Notes: a model not told the origin generated them from the sequence alone. 64,000 nucleotides of DNA from Candidatus Gallimonas merdae (GCA_904419525.1 CAJFRT010000005.1:1-64000), one strand, 5' to 3'. Shown: positions 7,033 through 14,768, counted from the stretch's first letter. Translations and numbers: made by a program.

Positions 7033-7944
7033 ATGGTCATCGACAGACTCATTGAAAAAATCATCGCAATGCAGAATCCCACCTGCGTGGGACTGGATAC
7101 GCAGCTCGACTACCTGCCCGAGGACATGCGCGCAGGGGTCGGGACGTGTGAACAGGCGGCGGACGCGCTGCTTGCCTTCAACCGGAAGATCGTGGACAGC
7201 GTCTGCGACATCGTTCCGGCCGTCAAAGTTCAGGTCGCCTATTACGAACAGTACGGCGCGGCGGGCATGCGCGCGTTCCTGGATACGGTCGCCTATGCGA
7301 AGAAAAAGGGACTCTTCGTCATTGCCGATTGCAAGCGCAACGACATCGGCTCCACGGCAGGGCGCTATTCCGCGGCCTATCTGGGCGAAACGGCGTTGGA
7401 CGGGCAGACCGTTCAGGTCGCAGGCTGCGATTTCCTGACCATAAACGCATACCTCGGCACGGACGGCGTACAGCCCTTCCTGGACGACTGCAAAAAATTT
7501 GACCGCGGGCTGTTTATCCTGGTCAAGACGAGCAACCCTTCTTCGGGGGAATTGCAGGATCTCAGACTTGCCGACGGCCGCACCGTGTATGAGTGCATGG
7601 GCTACATGGTCGAGGGCTGGGGCGCAGAACTGACCGGCGCGTACGGCTATTCCGCCGTGGGGGCGGTGGTCGGCGCGACGCACCCCGCCGAGGCGAAGAT
7701 CCTGCGCGGACGGCTCCATCACACGTTCTTCCTCATTCCCGGCTACGGGGCGCAGGGGGGCAACGCGGAGATGCTCAAAAACTGCTTCGATGAAAACGGC
7801 CTCGGCGGCATCGTCAACAATTCGCGCGGGATTTTGTGCGCGTACCGGAAGAACGGCGGCACGTATTATGAAGCGGCGCGCGCGGCGTGCCTCGCCATGA
7901 AAGCGGATCTTGCGTCCGTGCTGGGGGAGATATGCGCGAAATAA
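7033..7944 (+). CDS. pyrF: Orotidine 5'-phosphate decarboxylase, long (group 2) type
   Basis: 303 aa. It converts OMP to UMP. CVGLDTQLDYLP lies near residue 17 and the catalytic Lys/Asp cluster DCKRNDIGSTA at ~96-106; IPGYGAQGGN is the phosphate-binding C-terminal motif. The ~300 aa length and the spacing of these motifs place it in the subfamily first known from mycobacteria, longer than the ~240 aa Bacillus form. Its last 13 nt overlap pyrK. Confidence 0.93.
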   Translation: MVIDRLIEKIIAMQNPTCVGLDTQLDYLPEDMRAGVGTCEQAADALLAFNRKIVDSVCDIVPAVKVQVAYYEQYGAAGMRAFLDTVAYAKKKGLFVIADCKRNDIGSTAGRYSAAYLGETALDGQTVQVAGCDFLTINAYLGTDGVQPFLDDCKKFDRGLFILVKTSNPSSGELQDLRLADGRTVYECMGYMVEGWGAELTGAYGYSAVGAVVGATHPAEAKILRGRLHHTFFLIPGYGAQGGNAEMLKNCFDENGLGGIVNNSRGILCAYRKNGGTYYEAARAACLAMKADLASVLGEICAK

Positions 7945-8684
7945 GGGCACTCGTGCTGGAAAACCGGCGCATCGCAGATGAAATTTATTCGCTGACGTTC
8001 GCGGCGGACGAAGAGCTCTCCGTCCGGCCCGGGCAGTTCTGCATGATCGGCGTGGGCGGATTTCCGCTCCGCCGTCCCATCGCCGTGTGCAAGGCGGAAG
8101 GGGAGCGCGTGACGGTCTGTTACCGCCTGAAGGGAAACGGTACGCGCGCGCTCGCACGCGAATACAAGACGGGGGAAAAGCTCTCCGTCCTGCTTCCGCT
8201 CGGCAACGGGTTTTACGTGGCGGATTCCGAAAAAAAGGTCGCCGTCGTGGGCGGCGGCGTGGGGATCTTCCCGCTCATTGCGGCGATCCGCGCATACAGC
8301 AAAAATAAACAGGTCTACGCGTACATGGGCTTCCGGAACCGTTCCGCCGTGTGCATGGAATACGAGATGGCGCGCGGGGAAAAACTCGTCATCGCCACCG
8401 ACGACGGGAGCGTGGGCTTTCACGGCACCAGCGTACAGGCATTCATGCAGGACGTGGACGAGATCAGACCCGACGTCGTGCTCGCCTGCGGACCGACGCC
8501 CATGCTGCGGGCGCTCAAAACGGCGGTAAAGGGCAGGGATATCCCCGTGTACGTTTCGCTGGAAGAGCGCATGGGCTGCGGCATCGGCGCCTGCCTTGTG
8601 TGCGTCTGCGACAAGACGGACGGCGCGCATGCCCGCGTGTGCAAGGACGGCCCCGTCTTTGAGATAGGCGACGTGGTCCTCTGA
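7932..8684 (+). CDS. pyrK: Dihydroorotate dehydrogenase electron-transfer subunit
   Basis: 250 aa. It passes electrons from PyrD (FMN) through FAD and a 2Fe-2S cluster to NAD+. The FAD-binding motif RRPIAV is at ~47-52, the NAD-binding GGGVGIFPL at ~110-118 and the cluster ligands sit in CGIGACLVCVC plus a later Cys (RVCKDGPVF). The start at 7932 was preferred to the ORF start at 7887 because the family N-terminus begins just before residue 10 of this version and GGGGGAG precedes it. It overlaps pyrF by 13 nt. Confidence 0.93.
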   Translation: MREIRALVLENRRIADEIYSLTFAADEELSVRPGQFCMIGVGGFPLRRPIAVCKAEGERVTVCYRLKGNGTRALAREYKTGEKLSVLLPLGNGFYVADSEKKVAVVGGGVGIFPLIAAIRAYSKNKQVYAYMGFRNRSAVCMEYEMARGEKLVIATDDGSVGFHGTSVQAFMQDVDEIRPDVVLACGPTPMLRALKTAVKGRDIPVYVSLEERMGCGIGACLVCVCDKTDGAHARVCKDGPVFEIGDVVL

Positions 8685-8721
8685 AATAACTCCGTCGGGC
8701 GGCGAAGCAAGGAGAGGGGTT

Positions 8722-9195
8722 GTGAAACGGGAGATCATCGCGATGCGGCCGAAGTGGATCCTGCCGGTGCATATTTTCGCGATTGCGACGATGGCGGGAT
8801 TTCTTTCCTGTGTCGCCTGGCTGAGTTTTCGCCCCGGCGGCTGGCTGTCGGAAAGCGCGTTTTTCTGGGGATTGGACGCCGTTCTGTTTGCCCTGGGCAT
8901 GGTGTTGGTGGTGTTCTCGGTACGGGAGATCGTGCGCTATTGCCGGGTGCCGAGGGTCATTGCCGTGCGCGACGGCGGCGAAATCGAGTTTCTCGGAGAA
9001 CGGTTCTCCCTTTCCGAAATTGAAGAAGTCAAATATCACATGCCCCAAGGGCGGCACGGCGCAATGCTGACGTGGTGGGGGAAACTTACCATTATTTTGA
9101 GAGACGGCAGAACGCTCTCGTGCAACTATTTCGCGCAAATCGGTTTTGTGCAGTATCGTCTCCTCGCACTCAAAGACGAATATGCCGCCAAGTAA
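8722..9195 (+). CDS. Membrane protein embedded in the pyr operon
   Basis: 157 aa with a GTG start and a GGAGAGG ribosome site. Two hydrophobic segments (~residues 11-32 and 44-66) form a hairpin. They are followed by a ~90-residue soluble domain with alternating hydrophobic strands (VIAVRDGGEIEFLGERFSL), resembling the small beta domains of PH- or YcxB-like membrane proteins. It lies between pyrK and pyrD, 37 nt and 28 nt from them, so it is very likely co-transcribed. No link to pyrimidine metabolism is known; it may be a passenger. Family not identified with confidence. Confidence 0.6.
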   Translation: MKREIIAMRPKWILPVHIFAIATMAGFLSCVAWLSFRPGGWLSESAFFWGLDAVLFALGMVLVVFSVREIVRYCRVPRVIAVRDGGEIEFLGERFSLSEIEEVKYHMPQGRHGAMLTWWGKLTIILRDGRTLSCNYFAQIGFVQYRLLALKDEYAAK

Positions 9196-9223
9196 GCGGC
9201 GGCCAATTTATAAGGAGAAAACA

Positions 9224-10135
9224 ATGGCTGATCTTTCGGTGACGCTCTGCGGAGTCAGGCTCAAAAATCCCGTGATCCCCGCGTCCGGAACATTTGGGTT
9301 CGGACGGGAATTCGATGAAATTTACGATATTTCCTGCCTCGGCGGCGTGGCGACCAAGGGGATCGCGCTCGTGCCGTGGGGCGGCAATCCCGTCCCGCGC
9401 ATTGCCGAAAGCCGCGGCGTCATTCTGAACGCCGTCGGGCTGCAGAATCCCGGCGTGGAAAAGTTCGTTGCCGAAGATCTGCCGTGGCTCAAAAGCAAGA
9501 CGCGCGTCATTGCCAATGTCGTGGGAAGGACGATGGAGGATTACGAGGGCGTGTGCGCCCGCCTCAACGGACTGGTCGATTTTCTGGAGCTGAACATCTC
9601 CTGCCCCAACGTCAGGTGCGGGGGCATGGCGTTCGGGATCCGTCCCGAAAACATCGAGGAGGTCACCGCGCGCGCCAAGGCGAAGTGCCCGGACACGCCG
9701 CTCATTGTCAAACTTTCGCCCAACGTTGAAAGTATTCCTGCCAACGCGCAGGCAGCGCAGCGGGGCGGGGCGGACGCGCTGTCCCTGGTCAACACGTTCA
9801 CGGGGCTTGCGATCGACATCGAGCGCCGCCGTCCCGTTCTTGCCAACAACACGGGCGGGGTTTCGGGCGCCGGCATCAGGCCCATTGCCGTGCGCATGGT
9901 CTATGAAGCGGCGCATGCCGTAAGCATTCCGGTCATCGGCATGGGGGGCATCACCTGTGCCGAGGACGCGCTGGAATTCATCATGGCGGGCGCGTCCGCC
10001 GTCCAGGTGGGCACGCAGAACTTTACGGATACGCGCGCCTGCCCGAAGATCATTGCGGGGCTCAACGAATGGTGCGACAGTCACAGAGTTGCCCGCATCG
10101 CCGATCTGACGGGCACGCTGCAGATGAACGGATAA
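9224..10135 (+). CDS. pyrD: Dihydroorotate dehydrogenase, catalytic subunit (class 1B)
   Basis: 303 aa. An FMN TIM barrel that oxidises dihydroorotate to orotate. IPASGTFGFG (~18-27) binds FMN and NISCPNV (~125-131) carries the catalytic Cys that marks class 1. The phosphate-binding IGMGGI and the Lys in LIVKLSPNV are also present. Class 1B is inferred from the linked pyrK gene. The start at 9224 has TAAGGAGAAAACA upstream; the longer ORF would run back into the previous gene. Confidence 0.95.
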   Translation: MADLSVTLCGVRLKNPVIPASGTFGFGREFDEIYDISCLGGVATKGIALVPWGGNPVPRIAESRGVILNAVGLQNPGVEKFVAEDLPWLKSKTRVIANVVGRTMEDYEGVCARLNGLVDFLELNISCPNVRCGGMAFGIRPENIEEVTARAKAKCPDTPLIVKLSPNVESIPANAQAAQRGGADALSLVNTFTGLAIDIERRRPVLANNTGGVSGAGIRPIAVRMVYEAAHAVSIPVIGMGGITCAEDALEFIMAGASAVQVGTQNFTDTRACPKIIAGLNEWCDSHRVARIADLTGTLQMNG

Positions 10136-10148
10136 AAGGAGGAATATC

Positions 10149-10802
10149 ATGCTTACTTACAAACAGCGGTTCATACGGTTCATGGTGGAAAACGAGGTGC
10201 TCCTGTTCGGCGACTTCACCCTGAAGAGCGGCAGAAAGGCGCCCTACTTCATCAATGCGGGCAAATACCGGACGGGTTCGCAGATCGCCGCGCTCGGCGA
10301 ATACTATGCGGAGTGCTTTCTGGAACACAAGGTGGAGGCAAAGACGCTTGTCGGCCCCGCCTACAAGGGGATCCCGCTCGCCGTCGCAACGAGCATCGCG
10401 CTCGCCAAAAATCACGGCGTGGACGTCGGATTCTGCTTTGACAGAAAGGAGGTCAAGGACCACGGCGAGGGCGGCATGTTCGTCGGCGCTCAGCTTGCGG
10501 CGGGGGATCGCGTGTGCCTGATCGAGGACGTCATGACTTCCGGCAAGGCGCTCAGGGAGATCCTGCCCAAAATCAAGGGGGAAGCGGACGTCCGCGTGGA
10601 AGCGATGATCATCTCCGTCGATCGTCAGGAAAAGGGGACGGGCGAAAAATCCGCCGTGCAGGAGGCGTTCGACGAGCACGGCGTCAGGGTCTATTCCATC
10701 GTCACGATGCAGGATATCATCGACGCCATCGAGCAGGGCGTCATCGACGGAAAGGAACACCTTGCGGCGATGAAGGCGTACCGTGCGCAGTACGGGGCAT
10801 AA
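10149..10802 (+). CDS. pyrE: Orotate phosphoribosyltransferase
   Basis: 217 aa. It makes OMP from orotate and PRPP. The PRPP-binding motif CLIEDVMTSGKALRE is at ~residues 124-138, and FTLKSGRKAPYFINAGK near residue 24 is the orotate-binding N-terminus. It is the last gene of the operon: a GC-rich hairpin follows 27 nt after the stop. Together with pyrBCFKD this gives all steps from carbamoyl aspartate to UMP; carbamoyl-phosphate synthase (pyrAA/AB) is not in the window. Confidence 0.95.
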   Translation: MLTYKQRFIRFMVENEVLLFGDFTLKSGRKAPYFINAGKYRTGSQIAALGEYYAECFLEHKVEAKTLVGPAYKGIPLAVATSIALAKNHGVDVGFCFDRKEVKDHGEGGMFVGAQLAAGDRVCLIEDVMTSGKALREILPKIKGEADVRVEAMIISVDRQEKGTGEKSAVQEAFDEHGVRVYSIVTMQDIIDAIEQGVIDGKEHLAAMKAYRAQYGA

Positions 10803-10828
10803 CGCAGGCAAAAAATGGTAAAACAGAC

Positions 10829-10858
10829 GCGGCGGCGACCGATTTCGGTCGCCGCCGC
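10829..10858 (+). terminator. GC-rich hairpin ending the pyr operon
   Basis: GCGGCGGCGACCG-ATTT-CGGTCGCCGCCGC gives 13 bp, but only a poor T tract (GCTATTCATT) follows. The AT-rich repeat starts 2 nt later and may have replaced the original tail. Confidence 0.6.
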
Positions 10859-10860
10859 GC

Positions 10861-11140
10861 TATTCATTGCCTTAAACTTTGCTTTTCGGGTTTGCTGAGG
10901 AATCTTTCCGTTTTGGTCGGTTGCATTGCTTCTTTCTGAACTCTTTGATGATTTTTCCGAACCCTATTGACAAATTTGATGTTGAGTGATAATATTCAGT
11001 TGTAAACCAAATGTTACGTATGGAGCAAGCTGGCAGAAAACAGATTTAGCAGAAAGAGAAAATAAAAAGACGGAGGTAATTCCAATGGGTATTTGATTTG
11101 GCGCAATGAAACGAATATGTTTTGTTGTGCTTTTTTGTTT
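10861..11140 (+). repeat. Direct repeat copy 1: promoter and leader cassette
   Basis: About 280 bp, nearly identical to 11808-12093. Both copies start at TATTcattgccttaaac and end at gcttttttgttt. Shared content is a sigma-A promoter, a leader with a GACGGAGG ribosome site directly before ATGGGTATTTGA (a 3-codon ORF) and an overlapping short ORF that looks like a cut-off signal peptide (MKRICFVVLF). This is the 377 nt gene-free stretch between pyrE and the first lipoprotein. No terminal inverted repeats were found. Confidence 0.85.
10967..10995 (+). promoter_or_regulatory. Promoter inside repeat copy 1
   Basis: TTGACA, 17 nt, TAATAT. It drives the leader and the lipoprotein gene at 11180. 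Confidence 0.75.
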
Positions 11141-11179
11141 ATAAGAGGGGTGAGAAGGTGTTTTGACAGGAGGAGGGCT

Positions 11180-11689
11180 ATGAAAAAGATCTTAAATATT
11201 TTATGTACTGCCATTGCGGCAGTATTGCTCTGCGGGGGAATAGCCGGATGTGCTCCGCAGACATACGGAACGTTTTATACATTGGAAGAAGCCTATGAAG
11301 CGGGGATCCTGACGCACGATGAACTGATGAGCATTGCATATTATCATAACGGCGGAACGCGTGGAAATGAAGCGATCATGGGGGAAGATTATGTTCCCAT
11401 ACCGAAAGATCCGCAGGAATTGAGCGAGGAAACGTCTTGGAAGATCTGTGAGACGGCGGCATATAATTACCGCCGAGAATATGAGAATGCGGAAGCGTCT
11501 GCGGACGATTTCAAAATTATCCGATACCATGGCACATACGGCGATTGCGTTGCAATTATGATGACGGATAAGTTTGGCGACTATGATACTGCTCTATGGA
11601 CAGTTGTTGTTGCAGATATTTCAATATTTTATAATAACGGAAATCGAATAACAATTTGGCATGAAAGCGAAGAAAACAACGGGGACTAA
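11180..11689 (+). CDS. Small lipoprotein with a YTLEEAY motif
   Basis: 169 aa, with a strong AGGAGGAGG site before ATG 11180; the longer ORF start at 11093 lies inside the repeat. Residues 1-23 are a lipoprotein signal peptide ending at the lipobox IAGC, so the mature protein should be lipid-anchored on the outer face of the membrane. The mature N-terminus carries FYTLEEAYEAGILTHDELMS, a short helical motif shared with the lipoprotein at 12884. The rest is acidic and not recognised. Codon usage is AT-rich compared with the flanking operons. Confidence 0.65.
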   Translation: MKKILNILCTAIAAVLLCGGIAGCAPQTYGTFYTLEEAYEAGILTHDELMSIAYYHNGGTRGNEAIMGEDYVPIPKDPQELSEETSWKICETAAYNYRREYENAEASADDFKIIRYHGTYGDCVAIMMTDKFGDYDTALWTVVVADISIFYNNGNRITIWHESEENNGD

Positions 11690-11722
11690 GTGTTGTGTCA
11701 ATTCAGTAAGGAGGAAAAACAG

Positions 11723-11824
11723 ATGAAAAAATTAAAAGTATTGACGGGAATGCTGCTCGCGGCAATCGTAGCGTCGGGCGCGGTGGGGGTCGGAACGGCA
11801 TCTGCGTTATTCTCATTGCCTTAA
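11723..11824 (+). pseudogene. Truncated secreted-protein gene (signal peptide only)
   Basis: An AAGGAGG site precedes a 33-codon ORF too short for the ORF track. It encodes a complete signal peptide (MKKLKVLTGMLLAAIVASGA, then a GTASA-type cleavage site) and stops five codons later, exactly where repeat copy 2 begins. The repeat appears to have replaced the rest of the gene. A genuine micropeptide is less likely because the signal peptide has nothing left to export. Confidence 0.6.
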
Positions 11825-12093
11825 ACTTTGCTTTTCGGGTTTGCTGAGGAATCTTTCCGTTTTGGCCGGTTGCATTGCTTCTTTCTGAACTCTTTGATGA
11901 TTTTTCCGAACCCTATTGACAAATTTGATGATAGGTGATAAGATTCAGTTGTAAACCAAATGTTAGGGATGGAGCAAGCTGGCAGAAAACAGGTGTCGCA
12001 AAAAGAGAAAATAAAATTAAAGACGGAGGGAATTCCAATGGGTATTTGATTTGGCGCAATGAAACGAATGTGTTTTGTTGTGCTTTTTTGTTT
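11808..12093 (+). repeat. Direct repeat copy 2: promoter and leader cassette
   Basis: Second copy of the unit at 10861-11140, about 286 bp and differing at few positions and small indels. Its left end lies inside the truncated ORF 11723-11824, and its right end is 29 nt before the lipoprotein gene at 12123. The leader ORF beginning ATGGAGCAAGCTGGC reads through to the MGI codons here, but stops early in copy 1, so it is probably not conserved coding sequence. Confidence 0.85.
11916..11944 (+). promoter_or_regulatory. Promoter inside repeat copy 2
   Basis: TTGACA, 17 nt, TAAGAT; same position in the repeat as the promoter of copy 1. Confidence 0.7.
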
Positions 12094-12122
12094 TTTTATT
12101 TTATAGACAGGGAGTGTAAGAA

Positions 12123-12797
12123 ATGGGGAAAATTGTAAAAATATTTGTCTGTCTTTTTTTGAGTACATTGCTGATGGCAGCAGGGGTGTTTACGGGCTGT
12201 ACTTCAAGCATGTATACAGAGGAGCAGCATATTCAAAGAATAAGAGAACGCGCCGAAGAGCGTTATTTGGGAGAGGAAAGCGCATACACAAGTTTAGAAG
12301 TTTATCCAATCTACAATGAGTATGATGAGCTGAAATACGCTCTCATTGAATTTGAACCGCAGGGGTTTCTGTATGTGGCGATCGGTGATCGATCGTATCC
12401 CTGGAAAGGGATGTACACGCTCAGTACCACAGAACCGGAAAGCTGGATGCCTTATCGGGTGAAGGAAGGGTTAAAAGAAGAAGTAACAGACGAAAATGGT
12501 CATGTAACGACGTTTTATGATCGCGAATTTTTTCGTGATGAAAGCGGACATGTGATCATCTATCAACAAAGTCATTTCAAGGTGGCGGGGATTGAAAATG
12601 AACGCCGCTATATATTGTCGATCGTATCGACAGTGCCCGGGCTTTATGGGGGAAGTCGGATTCCTGCTGTAAAGCGTGGAGAGCAGTATCTCAATCTTGT
12701 GGACGGAAATTTGATGGACTATGAACCCGGAATGGAGTCCGCAACATATGCGGTTGCCGATATCATTTTTATTGGCAAGTCTTATTTTGATTTATGA
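12123..12797 (+). CDS. Lipoprotein of unknown function
   Basis: 224 aa. The signal peptide (residues 1-26) ends with the lipobox FTGC, predicting lipid attachment outside the cell. The mature part contains beta-like segments (YPIYNEYDELKYALIEFEP; FLYVAIGDRSYPWKG) and an acidic middle, similar in feel to other Clostridia surface lipoproteins of unknown role. It is driven by repeat copy 2 and precedes another lipoprotein gene by 86 nt. No enzyme motif is visible. Confidence 0.65.
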   Translation: MGKIVKIFVCLFLSTLLMAAGVFTGCTSSMYTEEQHIQRIRERAEERYLGEESAYTSLEVYPIYNEYDELKYALIEFEPQGFLYVAIGDRSYPWKGMYTLSTTEPESWMPYRVKEGLKEEVTDENGHVTTFYDREFFRDESGHVIIYQQSHFKVAGIENERRYILSIVSTVPGLYGGSRIPAVKRGEQYLNLVDGNLMDYEPGMESATYAVADIIFIGKSYFDL

Positions 12798-12883
12798 GGA
12801 AGGGTTGCTGTATTTCACAACCGGAGATACAAGTTTTATTTATCTTTGGAATCAAAATTAAACAAGAAATAAAAGGAGGAAGC

Positions 12884-13366
12884 ATGGTAAAAAAATGTAT
12901 CTGCATCATATTGACAGGCATTGTGCTTACATCAACGTGTATCGGACTTGTCGGGTGCGGCGGGCAGAAACAGTTTTACACATTGCTTGAAGCCTATCAT
13001 CAAGAACTCATAACCTTTGAAGACTTAAAAACGATTCACAATGGCTTTGGGCAAGGCAGAAAGTTGAGCGAGGAGTCGCAGGCGAGCGTCAAGGCGGAAC
13101 TCATTGAACATTACGACGATCTGCGCGGGACGTTGATACGTTTTGAGGGAGATATCGATGCCAGCGAGACTCTGTGGGACGATCGGGAAGCAATAAAAGT
13201 AGAGTATTACTGTGGGAATTTCAGCGGGAAGGAGGCATTTTATGTAGAATTTTTGGAATCACAATTGCAATGGACTGTAACGATGGAAATTGCAGGATTA
13301 GAATTTAATATGGGGATCAATTGTTGGATCATCATTTGGACAAATCCGGATGGACTTAATGTTTGA
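12884..13366 (+). CDS. Small lipoprotein, paralogue-like to 11180
   Basis: 160 aa. The start at 12884 has an AAAGGAGG site; upstream codons of the ORF contain no signal peptide. The signal peptide ends at LVGC. Immediately after, FYTLLEAYHQELITFEDLKT matches the FYTLEEAYEAGILTHDELMS block of the first lipoprotein, although the remainder has diverged. The mature protein is acidic and has no recognised domain. The C-terminal part is rich in Trp, Ile and Asn. No separate promoter was identified, so it is probably transcribed with the gene at 12123. Confidence 0.65.
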   Translation: MVKKCICIILTGIVLTSTCIGLVGCGGQKQFYTLLEAYHQELITFEDLKTIHNGFGQGRKLSEESQASVKAELIEHYDDLRGTLIRFEGDIDASETLWDDREAIKVEYYCGNFSGKEAFYVEFLESQLQWTVTMEIAGLEFNMGINCWIIIWTNPDGLNV

Positions 13367-13393
13367 GTAACCCACCCGCTTTGGGTCGGTTAC
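13367..13393. terminator. Hairpin between convergent lipoprotein and XRE genes
   Basis: GTAACC...GGTTAC encloses ACCC-GCTTT-GGGT, about 10 bp in total with one unpaired C on each side. It lacks a T tract; it may act as a two-way terminator. Confidence 0.4.
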
Positions 13394-13465
13394 AAATTCA
13401 ATATAGAAAACCTTTGTAAAATTAAGGACGGAAGCTATGGACGACTCCGCGAACTTGATTTCAGA

Positions 13466-13906
13466 TCAGACTCTGCCGAGTAGGAAGTCCACGGAACAAC
13501 CGAAATATCCGGCAATTTTCACAAGGTTATCCACGGACGGAAATCTCTTTCCGGCCAGCCAGTTGTAAAAGACGCCCCACGAAACATCTGCTTCCTTGGT
13601 GAATCGATATTGCGTGGTGCCCGTCTCTTGCAGGATCTCGCGCAGACGTTCGCCGAACGGCCGCACGGGTTGATAGCGGATTTCTTCGCAGGGATATTCC
13701 CGGAGACCGAGCAGGAAATCGGCCGAACAGTGAAAATACTCAATCAAGGCGATGAATGTGGTATAGTTGGGCGCCCGTTTGGCAGTGATGTACGATGATA
13801 TTTTTGAACTGTTGGTATTCATTGCCTCAGCAAGCGTAGACTGATTCAAACCGTGCTCGTTCATGAGTTCTTGTAAGTTCTCGGAAAGATTCGACAAATT
13901 CACCAT
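13466..13906 (-). CDS. Double-HTH XRE-family regulator A
   Basis: 146 aa, start at 13906 (MVNLSNLSENLQELM), matching the start of the adjacent copy; the longer ORF runs into the upstream copy. It holds two Cro/C1-type helix-turn-helix domains, residues ~5-65 (LNQSTLAEAMNTNSSKISSY) and ~83-145 (TTQYRFTKEADVSWGVFYNW). Both end in a similar tail, CSADFLLG and CSVDFLLG, pointing to an internal duplication. It is likely a DNA-binding repressor. It is the downstream copy of a tandem pair and differs from copy B mainly in the first HTH. Confidence 0.8.
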   Translation of the reverse strand: MVNLSNLSENLQELMNEHGLNQSTLAEAMNTNSSKISSYITAKRAPNYTTFIALIEYFHCSADFLLGLREYPCEEIRYQPVRPFGERLREILQETGTTQYRFTKEADVSWGVFYNWLAGKRFPSVDNLVKIAGYFGCSVDFLLGRV

Positions 13907-13967
13907 AAAAACCTTTGTAAAAAACATGGATAGAAAGTATGGACGACTCCGCGAACTTGATTTCAGA

Positions 13968-14408
13968 TCAGACTCTGCCGAGCAGAAAGTCCACGGAACA
14001 ACCGAAATATCCGGCAATTTTCACAAGGTTATCCATGGACGGAAAGCTCTTTCCGGTCAGCCAGTTGTAAAAGACGCTCCATGAAATTTTTGTCTGTTTG
14101 ATGAAACGGTATTGTGTGGTGCCCGTCTCTTGCAGGATCTCGCGCAGACGTTCGCCGAACGGCCGCACGGGTTGATAGCGGATTTCCTCACAGGGATATT
14201 CCCGGAGACCGAGCAGGAAATCGGCCGAACAGTGAAAATATTCGATCAAAGCGATGAATGTTTTGTATCCGGGTGCATTTTTGGCATTCAGAATATCCGA
14301 TAATTTTGTACGCCCTGTCCCGAGCTGATCGGCGAGCGCTACCTGTGTAAGATCGCGTTCTGCCATCAGTTCTTTCAGGCTTTCAGACATTTTCGACAAA
14401 TTCACCAT
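13968..14408 (-). CDS. Double-HTH XRE-family regulator B
   Basis: 146 aa. Same architecture as regulator A: HTH1 at ~5-65 (LTQVALADQLGTGRTKLSDI) and HTH2 at ~83-145. Residues ~48-100 are identical in A and B, while the recognition region of HTH1 differs at most positions. It is transcribed away from the 58-codon gene at 14553 across a shared 144 nt intergenic region, the usual layout of a repressor and its target. Targets are unknown. Confidence 0.8.
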   Translation of the reverse strand: MVNLSKMSESLKELMAERDLTQVALADQLGTGRTKLSDILNAKNAPGYKTFIALIEYFHCSADFLLGLREYPCEEIRYQPVRPFGERLREILQETGTTQYRFIKQTKISWSVFYNWLTGKSFPSMDNLVKIAGYFGCSVDFLLGRV

Positions 14409-14459
14409 AAAATAGACCTTTTTCTACAATCTATTCTCTTCTGAATTGTGACATTTTGC

Positions 14460-14488
14460 TTGCAATGTCGGAAATAAGAAGTTATACT
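14460..14488 (+). promoter_or_regulatory. Promoter for the 58-codon gene
   Basis: TTGCAA, 17 nt, TATACT, in the divergent region between regulator B and the small gene. A regulator operator would be expected here, but I see no clear palindrome. Confidence 0.6.
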
Positions 14489-14552
14489 ATTTATGTGCTG
14501 AGGCAAGGCGCGCGGCCGAAGCAACAATCAACGAAAGGAGTACAGTAACATT

Positions 14553-14729
14553 ATGGAACCGAACAACTGCGAGAAAAATTACAAGATTGACGAAAAAAGT
14601 CTTTTGGAAGAGATAATCCTGACGATCAGAGAATATTTTTCCTGTACGATCGTTCAAAACGGCAGGAATGCGCTTCTGTCATTTGAAAACGGGCAGAGGT
14701 TCAGACTGTCGGCCGAAGAAATGCAATAA
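14553..14729 (+). CDS. 58-codon protein divergent from the XRE pair
   Basis: Below the size limit of the ORF track. It has a clean GAAAGGAG site and promoter, and a strong terminator follows. The product is MEPNNCEKNY..., a helical N-terminal half (LLEEIILTIREYF) followed by two predicted strands (CTIVQNGRNALLSFENGQRF). This helix plus hairpin layout recurs in small Clostridia proteins of unknown role. Possibly a target or partner of the adjacent regulators; no function can be given. Confidence 0.6.
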   Translation: MEPNNCEKNYKIDEKSLLEEIILTIREYFSCTIVQNGRNALLSFENGQRFRLSAEEMQ

Positions 14730-14768
14730 AAAAGACGATACGGTCGGGCGCCATATCGTCGTTTCCGG

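Larger units (their letters stand above)
13407..14408. repeat. Tandem duplication of ~501 bp containing the XRE genes
   Basis: Units 13407-13907 and 13908-14408 each begin with AAAACCTTTGTAAAA and a shared non-coding stretch (ATGGACGACTCCGCGAAC) and contain one minus-strand XRE gene. The gene 3' halves are nearly identical; the 5' halves have drifted. Confidence 0.8.

Noticed and set aside
10861-12093. The repeats as a MITE or insertion sequence
   Set aside because: The ends show no inverted repeats, no target duplication was found and no transposase is encoded.
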